Shown one piece after another: positions 7,791 to 15,241 of a stretch of DNA of 35,403 nucleotides. How positions within the stretch are numbered: position 1 is the stretch's first letter; the number at the start of each line of letters is the position of its first letter. The notes below the pieces were generated by a model that saw nothing but the letters and a program-made list of their open reading frames with translations, made no database searches and was not told the DNA's origin. The position numbers were made by a program, and so were the translations under genes. This stretch comes from a virus, in the IMG/VR virus record IMGVR_UViG_3300044625_001217, positions 1 to 35,403 of that record; one strand, 5' to 3'.

Positions 7791-8908
7791 TGCCCAAAGA
7801 AAATATAAGTGACCATGAACGTAAAGAGTTGTCTAATTTTATTTTGAATACAGACAAATATACCCAAGGCCATTATGTAAAACAATTTGAACAGGATTGG
7901 TCTGCGTGGCAAGGTTGCAAGTATTCTGTATTTGTAAATTCAGGTTCTTCTGCTAATTTGATGTTAGTAAAATCGTTATACGATTTATATGGACCCGGTG
8001 GTATGATTTGTCAAGCCTGCACATGGCCAACGAATATCAATCCAGCAATGCAATTAAAGGAAAGTACTTTTTTACAACTTTGTGACAATAATTTAAACAA
8101 CTTTGGTTTTGATATTGAACAGTTAAAAAATTATATTGTTTCTTTAAAGCCTGACTATTTGTTTTTAACTCATATTCTTGGCTTTAATGGTGCTACTGAT
8201 GAACTTATTGCTCTATGCCAAGAAAACAATATCAAAATTATAGAAGATTGTTGTGAATCTCATGGTGCATTGTTCAATGGCAATAAAGTAGGCAATATTG
8301 GTTTAGCCGGAACTTTTTCGTTCTATTATGGGCATCATATAACGACTATTGAAGGTGGTATCATTTCAACAAATAATGAAGAACTGTATCATCAACTACT
8401 TTTGAATCGATCTCATGGATTTTTAAGAGAACATCCAAATAAAGAAACAATAAAAACTTCATGTGACCGTAGATTTACATTTTTGACAGATGGATTTAAT
8501 TTTAGAAATACAGAAATAAATGCATATCTTGGTATAATGCAATTAAAAAAATTAGATAACAATATAAAAGTTAGAAATAACAATTATAACTATTATATTT
8601 CAAAGTTGGACTCATTAAAATATGAGACTAATTTTAATTCAAATGGAATAAGTTCATTTGCAATGCCAATTATATCAAAAAAGAATAATACTAAAGACTT
8701 GTCATCTAAATTAACTGATGCAGGTATAGAAAACAGACCATTTATTGCCGGAAATCTATTTAAACAACCATATATGAAAAAAGTAAATATGTACAATAGT
8801 TTTCCAAATGCAGACTATCTGCATAATAATGGATTATATGTTGGCAATAATCAATTTGTAGAGTATACTATGATTGATAAATTGTTATATATTCTTAATA
8901 ATGAATAA
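7775..8908 (+). CDS. ColD-like PLP-dependent sugar 3-dehydratase (DegT/DnrJ/EryC1 fold)
   Basis: Has the DegT/DnrJ fold signatures: NSGSSANLM near residue 50, IIEDCCESHGA and FSFYYGHHITTIEGG. In aminotransferases of this family the Schiff-base lysine falls where this protein has His187. Histidine there, in a GHHxxTIEGG context, marks the ColD type of enzyme, which removes the 3-hydroxyl of GDP-4-keto-6-deoxymannose rather than only transaminating. Start ATG 7775 has AAAGGA upstream and overlaps the epimerase, so the pair is translationally coupled. Together they could produce a 3,6-dideoxyhexose nucleotide. AT-rich like its partner. 377 aa is normal for the family. Confidence 0.85.
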   Translation: MFWNLMPKENISDHERKELSNFILNTDKYTQGHYVKQFEQDWSAWQGCKYSVFVNSGSSANLMLVKSLYDLYGPGGMICQACTWPTNINPAMQLKESTFLQLCDNNLNNFGFDIEQLKNYIVSLKPDYLFLTHILGFNGATDELIALCQENNIKIIEDCCESHGALFNGNKVGNIGLAGTFSFYYGHHITTIEGGIISTNNEELYHQLLLNRSHGFLREHPNKETIKTSCDRRFTFLTDGFNFRNTEINAYLGIMQLKKLDNNIKVRNNNYNYYISKLDSLKYETNFNSNGISSFAMPIISKKNNTKDLSSKLTDAGIENRPFIAGNLFKQPYMKKVNMYNSFPNADYLHNNGLYVGNNQFVEYTMIDKLLYILNNE

Positions 8909-9065
8909 AAGTAAAAAATTAAAATATTTGGTAATATATGATTTTTATAAAAAACCATATTTTATAACAGTTTACAATAAAAAAGAATTAAAATATGTTA
9001 AAAGTATTTTAAAAGACGGAGAAGTATACAAAATTTTAAATACAACACCATTTATAGGATGGTGA
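8901..9065 (+). CDS. Hypothetical small basic protein (54 aa)
   Basis: Overlaps the end of the ColD-like gene by 8 bases. Lys/Tyr-rich, predicted two to three strands, no recognised domain. ATG 8901 is preferred over an in-frame ATG at 8874, which lies further inside the dehydratase gene. Same AT-rich composition as the sugar genes, so probably part of that cassette. Confidence 0.6.
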   Translation: MNKSKKLKYLVIYDFYKKPYFITVYNKKELKYVKSILKDGEVYKILNTTPFIGW

Positions 9066-9070
9066 ATTAA

Positions 9071-9078
9071 TATAAATA
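9071..9078 (+). promoter_or_regulatory. Late-type promoter octamer TATAAATA before RNR
   Basis: Perfect TATAAATA 25 bp before the RNR start. Unlike most late promoters here it leaves room for a normal leader with AGGA about 8 bases before the ATG. Confidence 0.6.
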
Positions 9079-9103
9079 AGAAACACTTACTTAGGATTTA
9101 ACT

Positions 9104-10993
9104 ATGGCAGAAATTTTATCACCATTTCAATCGTTTATTTTCATCTCTCGCTACTCTCGCTGGCTCAACGACCAAAATCGTCGTGAGACTTGGGATGAAT
9201 GTGTAGACCGTTGGTGGAAATACTTTACGGGTAAGGTTCCGCAACTCGCAGAACGCCCTGATGTCAAGGAAGCAATTCTCAATCTAGAAGTTCTTCCTTC
9301 CATGCGCAGCCTCATGACTGCTGGTCCTGCATTGGATCACGATAACACTTGCTTATACAACTGCTCATACTTGCCAATCGACAGTCTTGATTCGTTTGCA
9401 GAACTTTTTGTCGTTCTCATGAATGGCACTGGTGTTGGATATTCGGTTGAACATCAATACACTGACAAGCTTCCACAAGTTGCCAACAAGATTGAAAAGT
9501 CTTTTAACATAACTTATGTTGTTGAGGACTCCAAGGAAGGTTGGGGCAATGCAATCAAGTTCATCATGGATCACCTCTATGCGGGTCGTCACGTTAAATG
9601 GGATCTAAGCAAGATTCGTCCTGCTGGAGCAAGACTTAAGACTTTTGGTGGTCGTGCTAGTGGGCCTGCTCCTCTAGACAATCTATTCAAGTTTGTCGTG
9701 AAGATTTTCTACAACGCACAAGGACGCAGACTGACTGCTCTTGAGTGTCACGATGTTTGCTGTGCTATTGCAAATGCAGTTATTGTTGGTGGTGTTCGTC
9801 GTTCTGCGATGATCTCATTGAGCGATCTTGCTGATCGTGAAATGGCACTATGCAAGAGTGGTGCATGGTGGGAGCAAGCTGGCTTCCGTTCATATGCTAA
9901 CAACTCTGCTGTTTATCGTGGTCGTCCTCCAATGGGTCAATTCCTTGAAGAATGGACCTCACTCTACAACAGCCATAGTGGTGAGCGTGGAATGATCAAT
10001 CGTAAGGCATTACAGGAACAGGCTGCAAAGTCTGGCCGCGACCCAGACTGCGAGTATGGCACCAACCCATGCTCAGAGATCATTCTCAAGCCATTTGAAT
10101 TCTGCAATCTTTCTACAGTTGTAGTTCGTCAAGACGATACTGCTGCGACACTGAAGAAGAAGATTGAAATCGCTACAATCATTGGTACTGTTCAATCTAC
10201 CTTTACCAACTTCCCATACCTTCGTCCAGAGTGGAAGAAGAACTGTGAAGAGGAAAGACTGCTTGGCGTATCCATGACAGGTATTTTTGACAACAAGCTT
10301 ACCAGTGGTTTGGAAGGCAAGCCAAAGCTTGTTCGTCTTCTTGAGACTCTTCGTGATCATGCGACCGCGACCAATCTCAAGTGGGCAGAGAAGTTGGGAA
10401 TCAATCCTAGCAAGTCAGTTACTTGCGTGAAGCCTGAAGGCACTACATCGTGTTTGGTGGACTCTGCCTCGGGTCTGCATCCTCGCTATGCGGATTATTA
10501 TTACCGCAGAATTCGTCTGGACAAGAAAGATCCTCTGTACAATTTAATGAAGGATCAAGGCGTCCCGTGCGAGGATGATGTCATCAACCCAACTTCTACT
10601 GCCGTCTTTACGTTTGCGATGAAGGCTCCAAAGGGAACTATGACTACTGAGGAACTTCGCGCACTTGACCATCTTGATCTGTGGAAAACTTATCAAGAGC
10701 ACTTCTGCCATCACAAGCCATCAATCACTGTCAACTACAGGGACTCTGAATTCCTTGAAGTCGGTAACTGGCTCTGGGAAAACTTTGATGTCGCAACAGG
10801 CATCTCGTTCCTTCCCGGTGGTGACAGTCACACCTATGCTCAGGCACCCTTTGAGCAGATTGATTCTGCAACCTATTCAGCACATCCTAAGGTTAAAGTT
10901 AACTTTAAAGACTTGTCTAAATACGAGGCAGAAGACAATACTGAATCCGCAAAGGAATATGCTTGTAGTGCAGGCGGATGTCAGATAGTGTAA
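9104..10993 (+). CDS. nrdJ: Ribonucleotide reductase, class II (adenosylcobalamin-dependent, monomeric RTPR type)
   Basis: Reduces ribonucleotides to deoxyribonucleotides with a B12 cofactor. The barrel signatures are NTCLYNCSY, GTGVGYSVE, and NPCSEI (C323, E325) followed by FCNLSTV, whose C334 is the likely thiyl-radical site. The C-terminus ends CSAGGCQIV, a C621/C626 pair fitting the redox-active tail that re-reduces the active site. At 629 aa it is compact compared with bacterial RTPR (about 700-740 aa). No small subunit or NrdB gene is nearby, as expected for class II. It implies a host or environment that provides cobalamin. Confidence 0.93.
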   Translation: MAEILSPFQSFIFISRYSRWLNDQNRRETWDECVDRWWKYFTGKVPQLAERPDVKEAILNLEVLPSMRSLMTAGPALDHDNTCLYNCSYLPIDSLDSFAELFVVLMNGTGVGYSVEHQYTDKLPQVANKIEKSFNITYVVEDSKEGWGNAIKFIMDHLYAGRHVKWDLSKIRPAGARLKTFGGRASGPAPLDNLFKFVVKIFYNAQGRRLTALECHDVCCAIANAVIVGGVRRSAMISLSDLADREMALCKSGAWWEQAGFRSYANNSAVYRGRPPMGQFLEEWTSLYNSHSGERGMINRKALQEQAAKSGRDPDCEYGTNPCSEIILKPFEFCNLSTVVVRQDDTAATLKKKIEIATIIGTVQSTFTNFPYLRPEWKKNCEEERLLGVSMTGIFDNKLTSGLEGKPKLVRLLETLRDHATATNLKWAEKLGINPSKSVTCVKPEGTTSCLVDSASGLHPRYADYYYRRIRLDKKDPLYNLMKDQGVPCEDDVINPTSTAVFTFAMKAPKGTMTTEELRALDHLDLWKTYQEHFCHHKPSITVNYRDSEFLEVGNWLWENFDVATGISFLPGGDSHTYAQAPFEQIDSATYSAHPKVKVNFKDLSKYEAEDNTESAKEYACSAGGCQIV

Positions 10994-11000
10994 TTCACTT

Positions 11001-11073
11001 TCCTCGGTAGCTCAGTGGTAGAAGCATTCGCCTGTTAAGCGAAATGTCGCTGGTTCGATCCCAGCCCGAGGAG
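11001..11073 (+). tRNA. tRNA-Asn (GTT)
   Basis: Full cloverleaf: acceptor TCCTCGG pairs with CCGAGGA, anticodon stem TTCGC/GCGAA with loop CTGTTAA (anticodon GTT), T-arm GCTGG/CCAGC with TTCGATC loop, discriminator G. No encoded CCA. Lies 7 bases after the RNR stop and 9 bases before a terminator, so it is probably cotranscribed with RNR. Confidence 0.95.
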
Positions 11074-11082
11074 CATAAAATA

Positions 11083-11113
11083 AAAAATTCCACCCCACAA
11101 GGGTGGAATTTTT
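11083..11113 (+). terminator. Rho-independent terminator
   Basis: 13-bp perfect stem (11083-11095 with 11101-11113), loop of 5, with A-tract on the left and T-tract on the right so that it can act in both directions. Ends the RNR/tRNA-Asn transcript. Confidence 0.9.
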
Positions 11114-11114
11114 A

Positions 11115-11122
11115 CATAAATA
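11115..11122 (+). promoter_or_regulatory. Late-type promoter octamer CATAAATA for the hairpin RNA
   Basis: CATAAATA directly after the terminator. With the 5-bp spacing typical of the late promoters here, transcription would begin at G11128, exactly where the long hairpin begins. Confidence 0.65.
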
Positions 11123-11127
11123 TTTTA

Positions 11128-11214
11128 GGCAGAGGTGGTGGGTATTCCACGCAGTCCTTTTGGAATGGTCGAAGTATATTTCATCAGACTGCTAAGGAAC
11201 CACCACTTCTGACC
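11128..11214 (+). ncRNA. Putative late-expressed long-hairpin small RNA
   Basis: No ORF. The stretch folds into one long hairpin: GG (11128-11129) with CC (11213-11214), a 12-bp stem 11130-11141 with 11200-11211 (one G-U), TTCC 11145-11148 with GGAA 11196-11199, and GCAGTC 11151-11156 with GACTGC 11187-11192, closing a 30-nt apical loop. It is bounded by a terminator and late octamer on the left and another late octamer on the right. The family is unknown to me. It could also be a leader of the next gene or a processing/stability element. Confidence 0.55.
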
Positions 11215-11218
11215 AAGG

Positions 11219-11226
11219 TATAAATA
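11219..11226 (+). promoter_or_regulatory. Late-type promoter octamer TATAAATA before RuvC-like gene
   Basis: Perfect octamer. ATG 11230 is only 3 bp downstream and would be at or before the transcription start, while ATG 11239 is 12 bp downstream. This favours 11239 as the real start. Confidence 0.65.
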
Positions 11227-11238
11227 TATATGTTCCAT

Positions 11239-11778
11239 ATGTTAATCGGCATTGATTACTCTATAACCTGCCCCTGCCTTTGTCTTTATGATGAACGTAG
11301 AGAATTTAAATTTGAAAATTGTTTCTTTTATTATTTGACCAATACAAAGAAATATGCTGATAAAATTGCTCCAAATATTACCGGGGAATCTTTTCAGGAA
11401 TATCATATTGATGTGGACAGATTTGACAGCATATCTGACTGGGCCATCAATCTTTGTATTGGGGCCTCAGAGGTTGCCGTAGAAGGCTATTCTTTTGGGT
11501 CTAAAGGCCGTGTATTCAATTTGGCAGAGAACATGGGGATTCTGAAGCACAAGCTGTACAAACAGGCTATACCGGTCACCATAGTCGAACCTTCCAAAGT
11601 TAAAAAATGTGCCACTGGGAAGGGAAATTCGGACAAACTTGCAATGTACGAAGCCTTCAAAAATGAAACAAAGACCGATCTATTGACGGTCTTTGGTCAA
11701 AAAACTTTGAGTAATCCTGTTACGGATGTTATTGACAGTTTTTATATTTTAAAATCTTTAGTAAATAGTAAAATTTAA
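11239..11778 (+). CDS. RuvC-like Holliday junction resolvase / RNase H-fold nuclease
   Basis: Probable structure-specific nuclease for resolving DNA branches before packaging. RNase H-fold features: IGIDYS at residues 3-8 (first catalytic Asp), VAVEGYSFG (second acidic residue), VEPSKVKKCATGKGNSDK and the C-terminal PVTDVIDSFYIL with paired Asp. 179 aa fits the RuvC-like proteins of T4-like cyanophages, which lack an endonuclease VII. Late promoter fits a role in packaging. Its end overlaps the convergent FmdB-like gene by 4 bases. Confidence 0.82.
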   Translation: MLIGIDYSITCPCLCLYDERREFKFENCFFYYLTNTKKYADKIAPNITGESFQEYHIDVDRFDSISDWAINLCIGASEVAVEGYSFGSKGRVFNLAENMGILKHKLYKQAIPVTIVEPSKVKKCATGKGNSDKLAMYEAFKNETKTDLLTVFGQKTLSNPVTDVIDSFYILKSLVNSKI

Positions 11779-12077
11779 AGAACACTGCCATTTCTAAAAT
11801 CTGAAGATCGATCCAATCTTTCATGGAATCTCTTTGGAACTTGGCCACTTGTTTTGATTCTATCAATAACTTCTTTCCATGCACTGCCATTTACTTTGGC
11901 TGGGGACATTGTAGAATTAGAGTGAACACCATTTGCTTGTGCAGACCAATTCTTTTGAATTTTCTTCTTCTTGCATTTGGGGCATGGCTTCTTCATAGGA
12001 AGATCATGATCTTTCATTAAATGAGTTTCTTCAAAAGAATGTTCACAGTTTTCACAAATGTAAGAATAATTAGGCAT
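11775..12077 (-). CDS. FmdB-family zinc-ribbon protein
   Basis: N-terminus MPNYSYICENCEHSFE and a second CPKC motif form the FmdB-type zinc ribbon (residues 1-37). The rest is a basic, probably disordered tail of about 60 residues. The family is of unknown biochemical role, often considered regulatory or nucleic-acid binding. The ATG overlaps the stop of the HNH gene by 8 bases, so the two are one minus-strand unit. Confidence 0.85.
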   Translation of the reverse strand: MPNYSYICENCEHSFEETHLMKDHDLPMKKPCPKCKKKKIQKNWSAQANGVHSNSTMSPAKVNGSAWKEVIDRIKTSGQVPKRFHERLDRSSDFRNGSVL

Positions 12078-12567
12078 ATTTGTCTCTCTTAAAAGTAATT
12101 AGCATGTGTTCAAAAAGGAATCCATAACTTGGCTCCTTTGGTTTATTTCTTAAAGGCATTTTGGCATCCTTTGGATTTCGATTGCCTTTTTTCAGATTAC
12201 AATCTTTGCATGCTGCCACCATGTTAGTCCATGTAGACCCACCACCCTTTGAGCGGGGAGTCACATGGTCAATCGTTGCAGTCTTATCACAAAGTTCAAT
12301 ACCGCAATATTGACAGCAATAACTGTCTCTTCTCAAAATATTTTTACGAGATGCTGCCGCCTTCTTATATGGCAACTTAACATAATATTTTAAAATTAAA
12401 ACTTTAGGAATCTTGACAATCTTTGAAACAGATACAACTTCATAGCATTCGGCTGAAGTTTCATCTCCGTACACTTTGTCACGACTTAATAGTTTGAAAG
12501 CTTTACCAATAGTGATAATATTGAGTGGGCTATTATCTTGGTTTAACAGGAGTACCTGTTTCTTCAT
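12070..12567 (-). CDS. HNH endonuclease
   Basis: 165 aa. N-terminus MKKQVLLLNQDNSPLN is typical of the HNH family common in cyanobacteria and their phages. Zinc knuckles C85-x2-C88 and C120-x2-C123 flank the HNH core D100-H101 ... N116. Start at 12567 is supported by AAAAGG just upstream and by the family N-terminus; longer in-frame starts run into the divergent gene. A late-type octamer (12578-12585, minus) precedes it. It may be a free-standing homing endonuclease or a packaging-related nuclease. Confidence 0.88.
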   Translation of the reverse strand: MKKQVLLLNQDNSPLNIITIGKAFKLLSRDKVYGDETSAECYEVVSVSKIVKIPKVLILKYYVKLPYKKAAASRKNILRRDSYCCQYCGIELCDKTATIDHVTPRSKGGGSTWTNMVAACKDCNLKKGNRNPKDAKMPLRNKPKEPSYGFLFEHMLITFKRDKYA

Positions 12568-12577
12568 ACCTTTTAAG

Positions 12578-12585
12578 TATTTATG
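12578..12585 (-). promoter_or_regulatory. Late-type octamer CATAAATA for HNH/FmdB unit
   Basis: On the minus strand, 10 bp before the HNH ATG, with a Shine-Dalgarno-like AAAAGG between. Only 4 bp separate it from the plus-strand octamer. Confidence 0.55.
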
Positions 12586-12589
12586 TAAA

Positions 12590-12597
12590 TCTAAATA
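12590..12597 (+). promoter_or_regulatory. Late-type octamer TCTAAATA for the 12608 virion-type gene
   Basis: Ten bp before ATG 12608. No clear Shine-Dalgarno site in the short leader. Confidence 0.6.
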
Positions 12598-12607
12598 TTT
12601 CATAGCC

Positions 12608-14848
12608 ATGGATAATATCAAAGATAGACAATTTTATTGGGAAGTCAAGCAATTCTTCAACGGAAAGCCTGAAAACAATGTTCCTCCACAACCAAAGCCT
12701 TCTTTGAAGGATGCAGTATCTGGAGTGTTAAAAGAAAACAATCCATATAAGCAAACAAACTTCAGCAACAATCCAACTTCTGTTAATATTGCTCAAAATG
12801 TTATTCAGGGTCTTGGTGCTATGGATGCAGCAAATAAACCATCATGTGTTGCATATACAAAGAATGCGATTAAGAATCCATTCAATTTGAATGAAAGTTT
12901 TTCAAAAAAAAACTTAAATGAAGCAGTAGCGTTACCAAAAAAGTTTGAAAACTTTTTACATCCGGTAACAAATGAAGCTGGTGATATTACTGGCTATTCG
13001 TTTAAACCAAAAGTAGGATATGATGAAGTGGGTAGACGAACTTTTATGGGTGCTGCAGACAGATCTGGTAAACTGGGAATGCAATGGAGTAGACAAGAAG
13101 GAATTCATCCTGATTGGCTTGGAAGTAGCAAAGATGAATTATACAATTTTTTTAAAGAACAAGGAGTAAATATTGAAAATACTGGTGGGGTCGAAGGTCT
13201 AGAAAAAGCTTTAAATAAATCCGGTGAATTATTTGTACCATTAAAACAACCAATTAGAGCAGGAGTGCCAACAGCACCAGCACCAGTAGCATCATCTCTA
13301 GTAAAACCTGCAACTCCTATTGTTCCCAATGCACAAACACCATTGGCATCGGCATCGAGACCTGTTCCAACGGCATCTGCGTCACAAAGTTTACCAGCAT
13401 TAGGTGAAAAACCAAATGTGTTTAATGCTCAAAATACTCCACAAGGACGGCTATCTGGAAAGCCAGCTCCTCTTTTTGTATCTCCCGAAACTCCAGCAGA
13501 AGCTAGATCTGTTATGGACAGCTTAGGTTCTAGTAGATACGAGAGAAACAATAACCTATTATCTTTACCACAAAATGAACGATCAAATATAAGAAAATTA
13601 GTTAATGCTGCTGAACCTCCAGTAATTTCTGGATCAAAACCACCACCACTTCCAACCGCAGCAGAAGGATCTTTAGCAAAAACTGGCTTACAGTCATCAA
13701 CTTCATTAGGAAGTAAAGCTACTAGCTTGGCACCAGGTTTATTAAAGGGAGCTGCTAGCCTTGGTGTTGGTGCAGCAGCTGATTACGCAACACAAAAAGC
13801 TTTAGAAGCAGCTGGTGTAAAAAATGAAACGGCAAAAGGACTTGCTGGAGCCGTTGTTGGTGGAGCAGCAGGAGAAGCTACTGCAGTTGGAATTGGCTCG
13901 TTGATGGGCTCTGGAGCAGGTGCAGCTGCAATAGGTTCAGCCGCTGCAAGTGGTGCGGCTATAGGCGCTGCAGCATATGGTGGATATAAACTGGGAGAAT
14001 ATATTGGTGATAAAACAGGATTGCAGGATTATCTTGGCAATAAACTTGGTGGGGCTTCCCAACTAAATACTAAAGCAACTGGAATTGCTGGAGGAGATCC
14101 AGCACTGAAAGCAAGATGGGATGCTGAAGAAAAAGCAGAACAAGAAAAATTAGCAAAACAAAAACCAGATACTACTCCAGCAAAACAGACAAGTCAAACA
14201 GCACCCACATCACTTACAACACCAACATCAACAGGACAACCACAATCGATGCCTGCCAAGAACCAACCTACTACAACCAGCACAACCCCATATACACGCC
14301 AATATGTATCAAGTGAACCTGAAGGGCAACCAAAGCGTGGTCCCGGTGGTGGAATAATTGCACCTCCAGTTGCATTGGATAAAGCAAGTGAAAATCCCAA
14401 AGCATATGAAGGTATGGATGATAGGAGAGCCTTAGGTCAAGTTCCTATGGGAGGTGAAGTAGTTGGGCCAAATGGAATTCAAAAACAAAACTCTACAGTC
14501 TCTCCATATGTTCAATCTCTACAAAATGCAATTAGACAATCAGCTCCTCAAAATAATCAATTTACTCCGTCGGGGGGTCAATATAGAAATAGAAATAGAG
14601 GAAGTTCTAATATGGGAATGGCTACCAGACCAAATCGCCCAGAAGCGATGACTCTCCAATCTGCCATGGCTCAACAAAATCAACAAGCCACCAGAAATAC
14701 ATTGGGACAAATGGGTGCTGTTCAAGGTACATCTAACTCTTCATCTGGATTCCAAGGTTCTGTATTGCCTCCTGTTGGTCAACTTACTAGCATGGGAACC
14801 CAAAAGGAAAATGAGTTTAAATATGCCAGAGGATCACGTTTAGCCTGA
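12608..14848 (+). CDS. Putative virion protein with glycine-zipper hydrophobic region (746 aa)
   Basis: Late-promoter-driven large protein. N-terminal region of about 200 residues is mixed alpha/beta. Residues about 210-375 are Pro/Ala/Ser-rich linker. Residues about 375-470 form an Ala/Gly-rich segment full of G-x3-G and A-x3-A repeats that could span or insert in a membrane. The remaining C-terminal part is Gln/Thr/Pro/Asn-rich low complexity. ATG 12608 fits the promoter; an in-frame ATG at 12476 lies inside the HNH gene. No enzymatic motif recognised. An internal or ejected virion protein is possible by analogy with glycine-zipper pore proteins, but this is inference. Confidence 0.8.
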   Translation: MDNIKDRQFYWEVKQFFNGKPENNVPPQPKPSLKDAVSGVLKENNPYKQTNFSNNPTSVNIAQNVIQGLGAMDAANKPSCVAYTKNAIKNPFNLNESFSKKNLNEAVALPKKFENFLHPVTNEAGDITGYSFKPKVGYDEVGRRTFMGAADRSGKLGMQWSRQEGIHPDWLGSSKDELYNFFKEQGVNIENTGGVEGLEKALNKSGELFVPLKQPIRAGVPTAPAPVASSLVKPATPIVPNAQTPLASASRPVPTASASQSLPALGEKPNVFNAQNTPQGRLSGKPAPLFVSPETPAEARSVMDSLGSSRYERNNNLLSLPQNERSNIRKLVNAAEPPVISGSKPPPLPTAAEGSLAKTGLQSSTSLGSKATSLAPGLLKGAASLGVGAAADYATQKALEAAGVKNETAKGLAGAVVGGAAGEATAVGIGSLMGSGAGAAAIGSAAASGAAIGAAAYGGYKLGEYIGDKTGLQDYLGNKLGGASQLNTKATGIAGGDPALKARWDAEEKAEQEKLAKQKPDTTPAKQTSQTAPTSLTTPTSTGQPQSMPAKNQPTTTSTTPYTRQYVSSEPEGQPKRGPGGGIIAPPVALDKASENPKAYEGMDDRRALGQVPMGGEVVGPNGIQKQNSTVSPYVQSLQNAIRQSAPQNNQFTPSGGQYRNRNRGSSNMGMATRPNRPEAMTLQSAMAQQNQQATRNTLGQMGAVQGTSNSSSGFQGSVLPPVGQLTSMGTQKENEFKYARGSRLA

Positions 14849-14858
14849 GGAATTCATT

Positions 14859-15221
14859 ATGCTAAGAAATATACTAGTAGAAAAAATTCTCTGCGAACGT
14901 TATCAATCTAAAACAGAAAAAGATTGTGGTTGTATTAAACTAACTGAAGAAGATAAAAAATCTAGTGTTATTCCTAATTTTACAGATCTTCTGAATTGGG
15001 GCCTTCAAGCTGGATTGGGAATTCTGGCCGCAAAACAATTGGCATCGGATTTAAATAAATTTTTAAGCCCATACAATCCACCAGAATCTGATGATAGATA
15101 TTCTCCAAGTGATAGTCCAATTGCGCAGTTAATTCAACCAGAACCAGGTTTAAAAACTCCAAGAAAATCAAGAGTCAAGGAATTTGGTCAAGCATCTGGA
15201 CAAGTTATTTCCCCTTCTTGA
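14859..15221 (+). CDS. Hypothetical late protein (120 aa)
   Basis: Starts 10 bases after the previous stop with GAGG before the ATG, so it is cotranscribed with the 746-aa virion-type gene. Features: a Cys pair (CGC) near residue 24, one amphipathic or weakly hydrophobic helix (LLNWGLQAGLGILAAKQLA, about 44-62), and a Pro/Ser-rich, probably disordered tail. Family not recognised. Confidence 0.75.
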   Translation: MLRNILVEKILCERYQSKTEKDCGCIKLTEEDKKSSVIPNFTDLLNWGLQAGLGILAAKQLASDLNKFLSPYNPPESDDRYSPSDSPIAQLIQPEPGLKTPRKSRVKEFGQASGQVISPS

Positions 15222-15227
15222 TATTTG

Positions 15228-15236
15228 TGATATAAT
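15228..15236 (+). promoter_or_regulatory. Extended -10 promoter for exonuclease, leaderless geometry
   Basis: TGATATAAT with no clear -35, 5 bp before ATG 15242. The close spacing to the ATG matches the other early promoters within one base. Confidence 0.6.
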
Positions 15237-15241
15237 ATAAT

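Noticed and set aside
7775-8908. Plain sugar aminotransferase
   Set aside because: The Schiff-base lysine position is His187 in a GHHxxTIEGG context, which fits ColD-type dehydratases better.
9365-10360. Minus-strand reading frames within the RNR gene
   Set aside because: Shadows of a strong conserved coding frame; no promoter or ribosome-binding site.
11230-11238. ATG 11230 as the start of the RuvC-like gene
   Set aside because: It is only 3 bp from the late octamer, so it would be at or before the transcription start; ATG 11239 gives the family-like MLIGIDYS start.
12476-12607. Longer N-terminus for the 746-aa late gene from an in-frame ATG at 12476
   Set aside because: It would lie inside the HNH gene and upstream of the late octamer at 12590; ATG 12608 fits the promoter.
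15218-15223. TTGATA as the -35 of the exonuclease promoter
   Set aside because: Only 7 bp from the TATAAT; an extended -10 (TGATATAAT) explains the site better.
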